A stretch of 64,000 bases of DNA. Origin: Methanolacinia petrolearia DSM 11571 (GTDB lineage Archaea > Halobacteriota > Methanomicrobia > Methanomicrobiales > Methanomicrobiaceae). Shown here piece after piece: positions 9,101-17,204 of this stretch (position 1 is the stretch's first letter; each line of letters begins with the position of its first letter). The position numbers were made by a program, and so were the translations under genes. Below the pieces are notes generated by a model. It saw nothing but the letters and a program-made list of their open reading frames with translations. It was not told where the DNA came from and ran no database searches. The stretch spans positions 186,001 to 250,000 of the forward strand of contig NC_014507.1 of the NCBI RefSeq assembly GCF_000147875.1, given 5' to 3'.

Positions 9101-9248
9101 AATTCCCGGTGACTTCGTTTTAGAGGATGCCAAATCACTCGGCCTCAGCCTTGTAAGAAACATAATCACTTCGCAGCTTGAAGGCAGCATCTCGCTTGAC
9201 CCCGGCAAAGGGACGGAATGGATAATTGAAGTCCCGTTCGAATCCTAA
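6144..9248 (+). CDS. Hybrid sensor histidine kinase: REC-GAF-PASx4-HisKA_2-HATPase
   Basis: This is a soluble 1034-residue kinase. Residues 1-120 are a receiver domain with acidic pocket DD at 9-10, phospho-acceptor Asp54 (IIMDVS) and the conserved Lys in IKKPFD. About 135-295 looks like a GAF domain (FEESLRKTIELIGRAVESRYICLY... to ILGSALNQKR). Four PAS folds then follow, at about 310-450, 455-575, 580-700 and 705-825. The transmitter is of the HisKA_2 type, with HHRVKNN at 843-849, an N box VINELLINAIKYAY and a G box DEGVGIP. A receiver at the N-terminus means this kinase is itself an output of another kinase or is tuned by one. There is no membrane segment. The likely downstream partners are the receivers encoded at 13382 and 13945. 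Confidence 0.9.
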   Translation: MTIRVLVVDDEEGMLRSYRRILKTLNYEICGTARNNEEAVKAACETVPDVIIMDVSLGGSKSDGIDAAREINSFLEVPVIFVSAFGNTADTERIVEPWSYGFIKKPFDLIEIQSSIELAVNKYRTFKYERELLKKDSILKAVNSAATLFLSKEPFEESLRKTIELIGRAVESRYICLYQNLGNADEVKGATCNYKWFAGSRSEPENSPCSDIVYDESYSGFKESLFRGDIIMYPGCDEGPEEVIFPFNVPVPVINIPIFCGTFWWGFLSIGMGDSEGSGMDVEMEALVTAASILGSALNQKRMNDALMKREEEYRSLYKMMRLVCDNVPDAIWVKGKDRRYTFVNRTFAEDFIKTEDTDEPLGKGIEYFAERERALHSGDECWLNIDEGAFEADSKVLESGISLNTESRYYIYGEQKHLDVYRAPFYDDEGNLVGVVGCARDETKRKNIEDNLRELNERFETFMNALPGHAFIKSPCGVITYVNSNNSLGDGLYAEDWIGKNEKDILYNLDPSDIIESDRKALESGFHNRVERIALDGGEERIYNILKFPIESENEGKQVGGIVFDITDRILAEESLLRSEELSSILVSQMPVIVWTTDSDLKISYAVGNSLKNIGFTPESIRGFSFAEILREVADNLNAPVDETVDSYSAALHGESFVLESSFRGRELYIYVQPFRDKNGRITGTAGLAYDITDNKIAEKALLESEERYRRLVESIKVKIVIAQDERIVYANRCFFDFLGITPEHLDKTSFGDLVCPEDLERVKNYHKGRISGEKDLPSNYRISCYSRDGELRLHDLTVSLITWNGKPATLNILIDIEDENRTKEELEKSLHEKILLLEEVHHRVKNNLALINSLLMMQIRNIDHARVREGLLMARTRIFSIAAVHEGLYRSDSISSIPAKEHFKKIGEEILENYDPGHRLALEIDGDDVELSLALATPISLVINELLINAIKYAYPGGEEGIISISLVNRGDSIELRLKDEGVGIPGDFVLEDAKSLGLSLVRNIITSQLEGSISLDPGKGTEWIIEVPFES

Positions 9249-9320
9249 ATCCCCCCGTCCGGTAAAGCGGAGATGGCTTCAACAGGCATTATTTTTCAAT
9301 ATCCCTGCAATTTAACATGA

Positions 9321-9337
9321 AAATCACGTTGTGATTT
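9321..9337. repeat. Inverted repeat AAATCAC-GTT-GTGATTT
   Basis: A perfect 7-bp palindrome with a 3-base spacer lies 73 bases after the upstream kinase stop codon. No T-run follows. It may be an operator half of the pair with 9351-9370, or part of the 3' end of the upstream transcript. Confidence 0.35.
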
Positions 9338-9350
9338 GCATGAAACAGTA

Positions 9351-9370
9351 CATGAAAACTTCGTTTCATG
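9351..9370. promoter_or_regulatory. Palindrome upstream of kinase promoter, possible operator
   Basis: CATGAAA and TTTCATG form a perfect inverted repeat around ACTTCG, ending 15 bases before the TATA-like box of the membrane kinase gene. Further ATGAAA copies occur at about 9317 and 9340, giving three direct copies in 40 bases. The position fits a regulator-binding site, but no regulator can be named. Confidence 0.35.
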
Positions 9371-9384
9371 GACCTTTTCAGAAA

Positions 9385-9392
9385 ACTATAAA
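9385..9392 (+). promoter_or_regulatory. TATA box, apparently leaderless kinase gene
   Basis: ACTATAAA is centred about 28 bases before the GTG at 9417, the spacing expected between TATA box and transcription start. There is no Shine-Dalgarno match before this GTG, so the mRNA probably begins at or within a few bases of the start codon. Confidence 0.45.
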
Positions 9393-9416
9393 CTTCATAA
9401 TTTGTAACTGTCTATC

Positions 9417-12400
9417 GTGGACTTTGCTATCCTCCTGAGACAGAAACAGCTTTTCTGGCTTTCAATAATCGCTTTAATCAGCTTCTTCATGTCGGAAGTA
9501 GTCATATTCATGCTCTCAGGCGAGTCCTTTATCGTAATATCCCAGGTAATTTTCTTTTTGATCGTATTGATCTCTCTCCTGGTTCCTGAAAAAAGTCTGA
9601 TCATTAACGTGTTCATCGGATTCATATACCTGATCTTTTCGGCATTATCGGCAGGCCCGGATTTTTACGAGCTCGTTCCCTCGATGGTCCAGTTCTATGT
9701 ATTCATAAGCATGAGCATAATCATCTCGCGGATAATTCTTGAGGTGCGTTATAACGAGAAGAAGTACTATGGGCTCCTGGAGAATACGACCCGTGGCATA
9801 TGCATCTACGATTCCGAAGAGAGGAGCCTTGTCGAGAAGAACCACGCCTTCGTATACGATCCAAGTATCTTCTTTGAACGGGCCAGGAGCGTCAACCCGG
9901 ATTTCTTCGGGGCCCGCATTGAAAACGCAGGTAAATCCTCGACATTTGAGATAGAATACGAATCGGCGGACGGGGAGAAGCTCGAACTGCTGGTATTCGC
10001 CGAGAGGCTCTTTGAGAGATATATTCTTTTTATTGTAACTGATATCACTGAAAGCAAGAGGAATGTGGAGAACAGCCAGATTGTAAGTTCGCTCAGCAAT
10101 GCCTTATTAAGAGGCTCCAATATCGGTGCATCGTCTTCTTTCACCTCATATGCGGCAAGAAACATCTCGGATACATGCTGGGTTGGAATATACCTCCTGA
10201 ATGATGAAAAAAATGCTTACAGGCTGGTATCATCACATAATCTCCCCGAACCGTTTGAAAAATCTTTTTCGACGATAGATTTGGGGGATAGAATAGGGGA
10301 GCTTATCGCAGGCGGAGATACCGTTGAGATCGATTCCGCCGCCCTCGGGATCGTTCCGGCAGAAGAAGAACCACATCTCCAAAGAAGTGTCCTGATAGTC
10401 CCCGTATATATGACGAACAAACCGATAGGATGCATTTTTGCCGTAACCGATAAGGGAAAGAAGTTCTCAGAGTCGTCGAAAAATTCCCTCAACTCGATCG
10501 CACATATCTTCGGAAGCGCCCTTAAGAGGATAAACGCGGAAAAGGAGATAATAATCGCCAAGAGCAACCTAGAATCACTGTTCGAATCCCTTGACGACTT
10601 CATATTCATCTATGACAATGAGGGCGGAATAATCCATACGAATTCCACAGTCTCCGGGAAACTCGGCTATACCACACGCCAGCTTGAAGAAATGAACGTA
10701 GCGGCGATACATAGCAGTCCGTCATTCGAAGTGTTCGACAGGGAGATCAGGTCACGTATCTCGGATAAATCTATTACAATGCCCTTCAACCTGGTGAAGA
10801 GCAACGGCGAGAAGATCCCCGTCGAGATGAAGGCAGTGGTCGGCAAGTGGGGTGATTCCGAGGTATTTTTTGTAATAGACCGCGACGTGACCCTGAGAAA
10901 GAAGCATGAAGACGAGATAAGGTCAAGGGATGCAATTCTTGATGCGGTCAGTATTATTGCCGAAAACTTCCTCAGGGCCGATGCAGGGGCTGACAACATC
11001 AGCGAGAGTCTTGAAAGACTCGGAAAGGCCGCCGATGTGGCTTCGGTATGCCTGTTCGAGGTAAAATGGACCCTCAAGGATTCGTATTCACCGGAGAACG
11101 TGTATAAGTGGGTCAATGACGACAATGCGTTTGTTCCCAACGTTGAATCTCTAATCCGGCTCAGCGTATTCCAGGAATGGCGCGGCATGACAACATGTCC
11201 TCCTGAAATGGATAAGGTCGTGTATCTCGATATCGAATCCGTCTCCGGTGAGGACAGAAAGATCTTCGAAACACTGAACATAAAGACCCTGATTGCTGTC
11301 ATCCTGACAGTTGACGGCTCGTTCAGGGGGGTAATGTGCCTTGTTGAGAGCGTGAAAAGGATCTGGTCCGACATCGAAACGGAGGCCATAATGATTGCAG
11401 GCGATATCATCTCGTCTGCAATCGGGCGGGCGGAGACAGACGAGATCTTCAGGATTCCGATCGAAAGATCCCTTGTCGGTGTTTACCATATCCAGAATTT
11501 CACCTTCAAGTACGTCAACCCGAAGCTTGCCGAGATCTTCGGATATACCCGTGAAGAGATGCTCGGGGACCTAAATCTCGTCGAACTGGTACACCCGGAT
11601 TACAGGCAGCTGCTTATCGATACCGTTCAAAGTTTCAAATCTTCGGCAATAGATGGAAACGGAGGAACCGGTGGGAATATCCCCGATTTTCATATCGATG
11701 CCCGCGGTATTAAGAAAGATGGCACTCTCAATGACGTAGAGATCTACGGGAGCATGATGCTCCACAGTGGAAAGTTCTCTTTTATCGGGATGGTCATGGA
11801 CATCACCCAGAGAAAAGAAGCCGAAAGGAAACTGTATGAAAGCTCCGAGATGCTCGACCTGGCACTCAAAAGCACCAAACTCGGGATCTACGACTGGAAT
11901 CTCAGGGACGACAAATTATTCTACAGTGATGCCTTATTCACCATGCTCGGGTATTCGCCTGAGGACTATGAAGAAGGCAGGATGTCTTTCGACGCGATCA
12001 TACACCCCGACGACAAGGATGAAAAGAAGCGTAAACTCAGGGCCCATCTCGAAGGAAAGACTCCATACTATGAGACGGAGTACCGCCTGAGGACGAAGGA
12101 CGGGGAATGGCGGTGGATCGCAGCACGCGGCGAGGTCTTCGAACGTGATTCTTCAGGCAAAGCCGTGCGAATCACCGGAACGCACCTCGATATTACGGAA
12201 AGAAAGAACGCGGAAGAGAAGATCAGCCACTTAAACAGGGTACTCAAAGCCGTAAGAAACGTAAACGAACTGATCGTGAGGGAGACCGACATCAATAATC
12301 TGATAAACGGCGCATCGAAACTTCTCGTGGAAACGAGGGGATACCTGGATGCCTGGGTCATCCTTACCGACCGGTACGGGTCGTACCTGGACTCCGCAGG

Positions 12401-13385
12401 CTCCGGCGACCGGGAGGATGTGGCCGAGATTATCCGGAAGACGAAATCAGGGAATCCTCCCAAGATCCTTGTCGAGACCCTCAGGACCACTGAGATCGTG
12501 TCGCTCTCAAGACTCATGTACCCTGAAGGCGATCCGGCCGACGAGGGCGAACTGTTATGCCGCCGTCTCGATTACGGGGAGAACGTATTCGGCGTGGTAT
12601 TCGGTGTCATTATCATCTCGATCCCCTCAGGGCTCTCTGAAGACCAGGAGGAACTGGGACTATTCAACGAACTTGCAAGCGATATCTCCTTTGCAATTCA
12701 CGATATCCTGCTCCAGAACGAGAGGAAGAGCTACGAGGAGCAGATACTCAGCTCCCTTGAAGAGAAGACCGTTCTCCTGCAGGAAGTTCATCACAGGGTG
12801 AAGAACAATCTCCAGATAATCTCGGGCTTAATCAAGATGCAGTCACGCAACGTCGAAGACCCGTCGGCCCGCGATTCTCTTCTCAGGTGCGAGAACAGGA
12901 TAATGGCAATCGCGATGGTCCACGAGGCCCTTTACAGGTCGGAGAGCCTCTCCGATATCCACGCGAGGGAGCATTTCATAAATCTTGCCCAGAGCCTGAT
13001 CGATTCGCTCTCTTTTACGGAATACAAGGATATCAAACTTAAAACCGATATAGAGATAATCAGCCTGCCGATAAATATCGCCATACCGTGCAGTCTGATT
13101 ATCAACGAGATTATATCCAACGCGATAAAGTATGCATTTACAGGCAGGGATTCCGGTGAGATCTCGCTCGTGTTCAGGAGTGAAGACGAAAATTATTATC
13201 TCGAGGTCTCTGACAACGGTGTAGGCGTACCGGACGACTTCGACCTCGACAGATCCAAATCCCTCGGCATGCGGCTTGTCCGGAGGCTTGCCGTCGAACA
13301 GCTCAGGGGTACGGCCGAGATAATCACCGGGGAAGGGACAAGGTTTATCTTTATATTCCCCAAACATCCCGAGCAAGGGAAGTGA
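9417..13385 (+). CDS. Membrane-bound multi-PAS/GAF sensor histidine kinase
   Basis: This protein has 1322 residues. The N-terminus carries four or five transmembrane helices (about 10-110), with no large extracytoplasmic loop. Then come a PAS-like segment (about 115-215), GAF (about 225-365), PAS (about 385-500), GAF (about 505-675), two PAS domains with PAC ends (about 685-800 and 815-935; RWIAARGEVFER and GTHLDITERKNAEE), a third GAF (about 945-1105), and a HisKA_2 transmitter with HHRVKNN at 1125-1131, NEIISNAIKYAF and DNGVGVP. The helix array may sense the membrane or just anchor the protein. It overlaps the receiver gene that follows, so it is almost surely the cognate kinase for that receiver. 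The GTG start is supported by TATA spacing, not by a ribosome site. Confidence 0.88.
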   Translation: MDFAILLRQKQLFWLSIIALISFFMSEVVIFMLSGESFIVISQVIFFLIVLISLLVPEKSLIINVFIGFIYLIFSALSAGPDFYELVPSMVQFYVFISMSIIISRIILEVRYNEKKYYGLLENTTRGICIYDSEERSLVEKNHAFVYDPSIFFERARSVNPDFFGARIENAGKSSTFEIEYESADGEKLELLVFAERLFERYILFIVTDITESKRNVENSQIVSSLSNALLRGSNIGASSSFTSYAARNISDTCWVGIYLLNDEKNAYRLVSSHNLPEPFEKSFSTIDLGDRIGELIAGGDTVEIDSAALGIVPAEEEPHLQRSVLIVPVYMTNKPIGCIFAVTDKGKKFSESSKNSLNSIAHIFGSALKRINAEKEIIIAKSNLESLFESLDDFIFIYDNEGGIIHTNSTVSGKLGYTTRQLEEMNVAAIHSSPSFEVFDREIRSRISDKSITMPFNLVKSNGEKIPVEMKAVVGKWGDSEVFFVIDRDVTLRKKHEDEIRSRDAILDAVSIIAENFLRADAGADNISESLERLGKAADVASVCLFEVKWTLKDSYSPENVYKWVNDDNAFVPNVESLIRLSVFQEWRGMTTCPPEMDKVVYLDIESVSGEDRKIFETLNIKTLIAVILTVDGSFRGVMCLVESVKRIWSDIETEAIMIAGDIISSAIGRAETDEIFRIPIERSLVGVYHIQNFTFKYVNPKLAEIFGYTREEMLGDLNLVELVHPDYRQLLIDTVQSFKSSAIDGNGGTGGNIPDFHIDARGIKKDGTLNDVEIYGSMMLHSGKFSFIGMVMDITQRKEAERKLYESSEMLDLALKSTKLGIYDWNLRDDKLFYSDALFTMLGYSPEDYEEGRMSFDAIIHPDDKDEKKRKLRAHLEGKTPYYETEYRLRTKDGEWRWIAARGEVFERDSSGKAVRITGTHLDITERKNAEEKISHLNRVLKAVRNVNELIVRETDINNLINGASKLLVETRGYLDAWVILTDRYGSYLDSAGSGDREDVAEIIRKTKSGNPPKILVETLRTTEIVSLSRLMYPEGDPADEGELLCRRLDYGENVFGVVFGVIIISIPSGLSEDQEELGLFNELASDISFAIHDILLQNERKSYEEQILSSLEEKTVLLQEVHHRVKNNLQIISGLIKMQSRNVEDPSARDSLLRCENRIMAIAMVHEALYRSESLSDIHAREHFINLAQSLIDSLSFTEYKDIKLKTDIEIISLPINIAIPCSLIINEIISNAIKYAFTGRDSGEISLVFRSEDENYYLEVSDNGVGVPDDFDLDRSKSLGMRLVRRLAVEQLRGTAEIITGEGTRFIFIFPKHPEQGK

Positions 13386-13783
13386 TCCTGTTGGCAGAGG
13401 ATAAAAAGAGAATTCTTGTTGTTGAAGATGAAGGGATCGTGGCGATGACACTCGAGGACTCGCTCTTCAATCTCGGGTATGAGGTCGCCGGAACAGCAGA
13501 CGACAGCCGTTCGGCAATCGAGCTTGCCGAAAAGGAGAAGCCCGATCTCATATTGATGGATATCAGGCTCAGGGGAGATATCGACGGTATAGAGACTGTC
13601 GAAAGAATAAACGAAAAGATGGACGTACCCGTGATCTTTCTTACCGCACATTCGGATGAGGAGACCTTGTCGCGAATGCTGAAGACCCGACCGTACGGAT
13701 TCCTGGTAAAACCGTTCAGGGAAAAAGAGCTCTACGCTAATATCGAGGCTGCAATAGCCAGGCACAGGCTTTCCAAAAAATAA
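13382..13783 (+). CDS. Stand-alone response regulator receiver (CheY-like)
   Basis: This is a 133-residue single REC domain (KKRILVVEDEGIVAMTLEDSL). It has the acidic pair in VVEDE, the phospho-acceptor in LILMDIRLRGDIDG, the Thr of FLTAHSDEE and the Lys of LVKPFRE. No output domain follows, so it probably acts by protein contact or phosphorelay. The GTG at 13382 overlaps the TGA of the kinase gene (GTGA). A TTG at 13391 preceded by AAGTGATC is a real alternative and would give MAEDKKRIL. It is about two-thirds identical by eye to the receiver of the next gene, so the two look like a duplication. Confidence 0.88.
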   Translation: MILLAEDKKRILVVEDEGIVAMTLEDSLFNLGYEVAGTADDSRSAIELAEKEKPDLILMDIRLRGDIDGIETVERINEKMDVPVIFLTAHSDEETLSRMLKTRPYGFLVKPFREKELYANIEAAIARHRLSKK

Positions 13784-13900
13784 TCCGCTCTGACACGAAT
13801 ATCACGTATGCCGGAGACGGCTGTTTTGAGGCATGGGGGTGTGGTTGTTATGATTATATTTAAAAAAATGGCGAATTTGCGGTTCCTTTTGATCAGGTTT

Positions 13901-13908
13901 ATTTATAA
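13901..13908 (+). promoter_or_regulatory. TATA box for receiver-PAS gene
   Basis: ATTTATAA lies within TTTATTTATAA at 13898-13908. The expected transcription start is near 13930, which leaves a 15-base leader carrying GAGGGG before the ATG at 13945. Confidence 0.45.
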
Positions 13909-13944
13909 CCAGCAGTATAAGGTATGTATTGCGAGGGGTTATTG

Positions 13945-15012
13945 ATGAGCGGTAAAAGGATTCTTGTTGTTGAAGATGAAGTTATGGTGGCAATGACGCT
14001 CGAGGACACTCTTGAAGCTCTCGGGTACGAGGTTGCAGGAACCGTAGACAACGGCAGGGACGCAATCAGGCTGGCTGCCGAGAAGAAGCCCGATCTTATA
14101 CTGATGGATATCAGGATAAGAGGAGATATCGACGGCATAGAGACCGCCGACAGGATATCCGGGTCGATGGACATCCCGGTCGTCTTCCTTACAGCTCATT
14201 CCGACGAACAGACCCTTATGCGGGCTCTCAAGACCCAGCCTTACGGGTTCCTGATAAAGCCCTTCCGCGAGAGGGAGCTTTATTCCAATATCGAGATGGC
14301 GATACACAAGCACAGGGTGCTAAAGACCAGGAACCGGGATGGAGGGACTGAAAAGGAATCGCCGTCACCATACGGGACCGCCGTCGAAGCGGGACCGGCG
14401 ATTTCCCGTCTTCATGAAAAGGAAACGGTCGAGGTGGGGACCGATACCGAACGCCTGAAAAATCATGTTTTCGAATCTATTCAAAACCCGCTGTTCGTAT
14501 TGAACGGCAATATGAAGATCGTATTATACAACAGGAAGTTCGCCGAGCTTTGCGTCTTCTTCAATATATCCGAGTCCACCTTCAGGGCTTCTGCCGAAAA
14601 GGCAGGAATTTTTCCGCTCTTCGGGTCTACAAACGACTTCATGACCACATTTACCGAAGGCAGGGAGAACTTCTCAACCCTGGAGGTCATGACGGGGGAG
14701 ATCGGGCACACCCTGAAGATTACAAAAATCCCTGTAAAAGAAGGCCATATGGTTGCATACGTGATGGCGGTTATCGAAGACATCACCTATGAAAAGATGC
14801 TCGAAGACTCGGGCGAACTCTATCATAAGACCGCCGAAGGCATAATAAACCTCTCCCACGAGTTAAAGGGAATCCTCAAAGGTCATGAAGACCCCCGCCT
14901 GAACGAGATCGCCGATACATCCGACGACCTGGTGCTTGAATTCGCACGTACGGACGAGGAATGGCTTAAGATAAAAGAGATGCGGGACCTGAAAAAGATC
15001 TGGGACCTCTAA
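13945..15012 (+). CDS. Response regulator: REC-PAS with C-terminal helical domain
   Basis: This protein has 355 residues. REC is at about 1-120 (MSGKRILVVEDEVMVAMTLED; acceptor Asp in LILMDIRIRGD; Lys in LIKPFRE). A polar linker follows, then a PAS domain at about 170-290 (VFESIQNPLFVLNGNMKIVLYNRKF to MAVIEDITYEKM). The helical C-terminus (YHKTAEGIINLSHELKGIL) superficially resembles a kinase dimerisation helix but no ATPase domain follows, so it is not a kinase. ATG 13945 is chosen for GAGGGG six bases upstream over an earlier in-frame ATG at 13924. It probably receives phosphate from one of the two kinases upstream. It is the closest relative in the window of the truncated protein at 1-1056. 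Confidence 0.85.
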   Translation: MSGKRILVVEDEVMVAMTLEDTLEALGYEVAGTVDNGRDAIRLAAEKKPDLILMDIRIRGDIDGIETADRISGSMDIPVVFLTAHSDEQTLMRALKTQPYGFLIKPFRERELYSNIEMAIHKHRVLKTRNRDGGTEKESPSPYGTAVEAGPAISRLHEKETVEVGTDTERLKNHVFESIQNPLFVLNGNMKIVLYNRKFAELCVFFNISESTFRASAEKAGIFPLFGSTNDFMTTFTEGRENFSTLEVMTGEIGHTLKITKIPVKEGHMVAYVMAVIEDITYEKMLEDSGELYHKTAEGIINLSHELKGILKGHEDPRLNEIADTSDDLVLEFARTDEEWLKIKEMRDLKKIWDL

Positions 15013-15017
15013 TCTGT

Positions 15018-16271
15018 CTAAATCCCGTCTCTTGTCACCGGACATGTCATGCAGTGGGTACCTCCCCTGCCCCTGCTGAGTTCGCAGCCCTCGATCTCAA
15101 TTACGTCGATTCCCTCTTTTTCCATGCTTTTGTTCGTCCTGGCATTCCTCCTGTACGCGACGACGACACCGGGCCTTACTGCAAGGACGTTGTTCCCGTC
15201 GTCCCACTGCTCCCGTTCCGCCTCGTACCTGTCGCCGCCTGTCGGGATGATATTGAGGGCGTCGATCCCGAGTGCGTCTTCGATCGCCGGAACAAGACCG
15301 GCCTCTTCCCTGATCCTGAAGGTTCCCTCAACGTCGCCGGGGAAGAGCGACCATGTCCTGCTCTTCTCCAGGACTCCCGGGTACGCCGTGGCCGTATCCT
15401 CGTTTATCATAGTAAAGACGGTGTCGAGATGCATATGGCTCCGGTCCCTGCCGATATCGCACGCGACGATCCTCTCCGCTTCGTCTCCTGCGAAGAGGGT
15501 GGAAGCGAGATTTTCGATCATGCCTGAACCCGTCCTCTCGCTGATCCCCGCAAGGACGCATCCTTTCTTAAGCGGCATTATGTCCCCGCCTTCCAGCGTG
15601 TTTCTCCCGTAGCCCGGCGGGGGGACACCGGCTAAGTCCCCCTTCGGGTGCCAGCACTCGAAGCTGCTCTTCGAAAATTCCGGGTGGTACCTGTATATCG
15701 CGGAGACGTTGAGAGCCTCCCTTCTCCTGACATGCCAGTACATCGGGTTGATTGTGACTCCGCCGAAGATCCAGCTCGACGGGTCGCGGGAGAACAGGGT
15801 GTTCGGGAGCGGGGGGAGGATGTATGAATCGGGCCCTGCTGCGGCAGCGACGAGCGACCTGCTCTTAATTCCGCTCATACCCGGTATCTCCATCTCGTCT
15901 ACGGCGAGTCCTCCCGTGAGGTATCCCGCAAGGATCTCCGGCTCCTCCTCCATAAGGGCGTCCTTCAGCCGCCCGGCTATCGAGACCCCCGGTGCATCTC
16001 CGGGGAATACGCCCCCGAGGATGTACTCTCTCGCATCGCCCGACCGGAGTGTCTCTTCGAGGAGCCTGTCGAGCCGGAGGACTTCAACTCCGTTCTCTTC
16101 CAGTATCTTTGTAAACGCGTCGTGCTCTTCGATCCCCCGGTCGACCCACAGGAGTTCGTCGAAGAGATACTCGTCGTGGTTCGAGGGTGTTAGTCTCCTG
16201 AGAGCCATGTCCGGCCGGTGGACTATGACCGTCCTCAGCCTTCCGACCTCCGAGTATACTCCGGGCTTCAT
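15018..16271 (-). CDS. arcA: Arginine deiminase
   Basis: This 417-residue enzyme hydrolyses L-arginine to citrulline and ammonia, the first step of the arginine deiminase pathway, in the cytoplasm. The N-terminus GVYSEVGRLRTVIVHRP, the FDELLWVDRGIEEHD block, the HMHLDTVFTMI block with the catalytic His, and the C-terminal GGTHCMTCP with the nucleophile Cys407 are all present. The length matches bacterial ArcA (about 410-418). The ATG at 16271 overlaps the end of arcC by four bases, so it is the last gene of the arcB-arcC-arcA operon. No arginine/ornithine antiporter gene lies next to it. Confidence 0.95.
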   Translation of the reverse strand: MKPGVYSEVGRLRTVIVHRPDMALRRLTPSNHDEYLFDELLWVDRGIEEHDAFTKILEENGVEVLRLDRLLEETLRSGDAREYILGGVFPGDAPGVSIAGRLKDALMEEEPEILAGYLTGGLAVDEMEIPGMSGIKSRSLVAAAAGPDSYILPPLPNTLFSRDPSSWIFGGVTINPMYWHVRRREALNVSAIYRYHPEFSKSSFECWHPKGDLAGVPPPGYGRNTLEGGDIMPLKKGCVLAGISERTGSGMIENLASTLFAGDEAERIVACDIGRDRSHMHLDTVFTMINEDTATAYPGVLEKSRTWSLFPGDVEGTFRIREEAGLVPAIEDALGIDALNIIPTGGDRYEAEREQWDDGNNVLAVRPGVVVAYRRNARTNKSMEKEGIDVIEIEGCELSRGRGGTHCMTCPVTRDGI

Positions 16272-17203
16272 CTCGTCTCACTCTCCCGCCGGACAATCGT
16301 CCCCGCACTTCCCGCTGCAATCTCCGCGATCTCTTCGAGCGATCCTATCGCTGCAGGGTTCCCGGTCGCCTCTACGAACCTGCACGCCGCATCGACCTTC
16401 GGGCCCATCGATCCCGGCGGAAAATGATGCCGGTTTTCTCCCAGAAATCGCGGGGTGGTCTCCCCGATAAGCTCCCTGTCTTCCTCTTTCCAGTTGAGAT
16501 AAACCCCTTCGACATCCGTCGCCATTATGAACAGGTCGGCCCTGAGTTCTTCTGCCAGTATGGCACTTGCAAGGTCCTTGTCGATCACGGCCTCGATCCC
16601 CGAATATCCGCCTCCCGGTGAAGGTACGACCGGTATCCCTCCACCGCCCGTACAGATCACGATCGCACCCTTCTCTATCAGCCACCTGATCGGCTTCATT
16701 TCCAGTATCTTCACCGGCTCGGGAGAGGGAACGACCCGTCTCCAGTCGAAACCGTCCTGCCTGAACGTCCACCCCGTCGCATTCCCGACCTCTCCCGCCT
16801 GCTCCTTGGTATACACCGGGCCGACGAACTTTTCGGGATTTTCAAATGCGGTATCTGACGGATCGACAGCCGTCATCGTGAGCATTGTCGCGACCGGGAC
16901 GTCCGGTGGGAGAATATTCCTGAGTTCCTGCTCGATCAGGTAACCGATCATCCCTTCGGTCTCCGCCCCGAGGATGTCGAGCGGATATGGTTTACTCTTC
17001 GTATATGCCGCTGCCTGTAGTGCAAGGAGGCCGACCTGCGGCCCGTTTCCGTGCGTGAGAACCAGTTTGTATTCTTTGGCAAGCGGTGCCAGGGCCTCTG
17101 CAGCCCTGCGGACGTTCTCTCTCTGGACTGCGGGGTCCGGACTTTCTCCGCGTTTCAGGAGGGCGTTTCCCCCGAGTGCGACGAGAACCGTCCTCTCTTT
17201 CAT
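16268..17203 (-). CDS. arcC: Carbamate kinase
   Basis: This 311-residue amino-acid-kinase-fold enzyme makes ATP from carbamoyl phosphate and ADP, the energy-yielding last step of arginine fermentation. The N-terminus TVLVALGGNALLKRGE, LTHGNGPQVGLLALQ and GGGGIPVVPSPGGGYSGIEAVIDKDLASAILAEEL are typical of ArcC, with the phosphate-binding glycines and the conserved Lys and Asp in place. The length is normal. It sits one base after arcB and overlaps arcA, indicating a single transcript and a 1:1:1 gene order for the pathway. Confidence 0.95.
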   Translation of the reverse strand: MKERTVLVALGGNALLKRGESPDPAVQRENVRRAAEALAPLAKEYKLVLTHGNGPQVGLLALQAAAYTKSKPYPLDILGAETEGMIGYLIEQELRNILPPDVPVATMLTMTAVDPSDTAFENPEKFVGPVYTKEQAGEVGNATGWTFRQDGFDWRRVVPSPEPVKILEMKPIRWLIEKGAIVICTGGGGIPVVPSPGGGYSGIEAVIDKDLASAILAEELRADLFIMATDVEGVYLNWKEEDRELIGETTPRFLGENRHHFPPGSMGPKVDAACRFVEATGNPAAIGSLEEIAEIAAGSAGTIVRRESETR

Positions 17204-17204
17204 G

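Noticed and set aside
15049-16470. Several plus-strand frames of up to 253 codons opposite arcA and arcC
   Set aside because: Arg/Ser-rich shadows of the true genes, which carry complete enzyme motifs.
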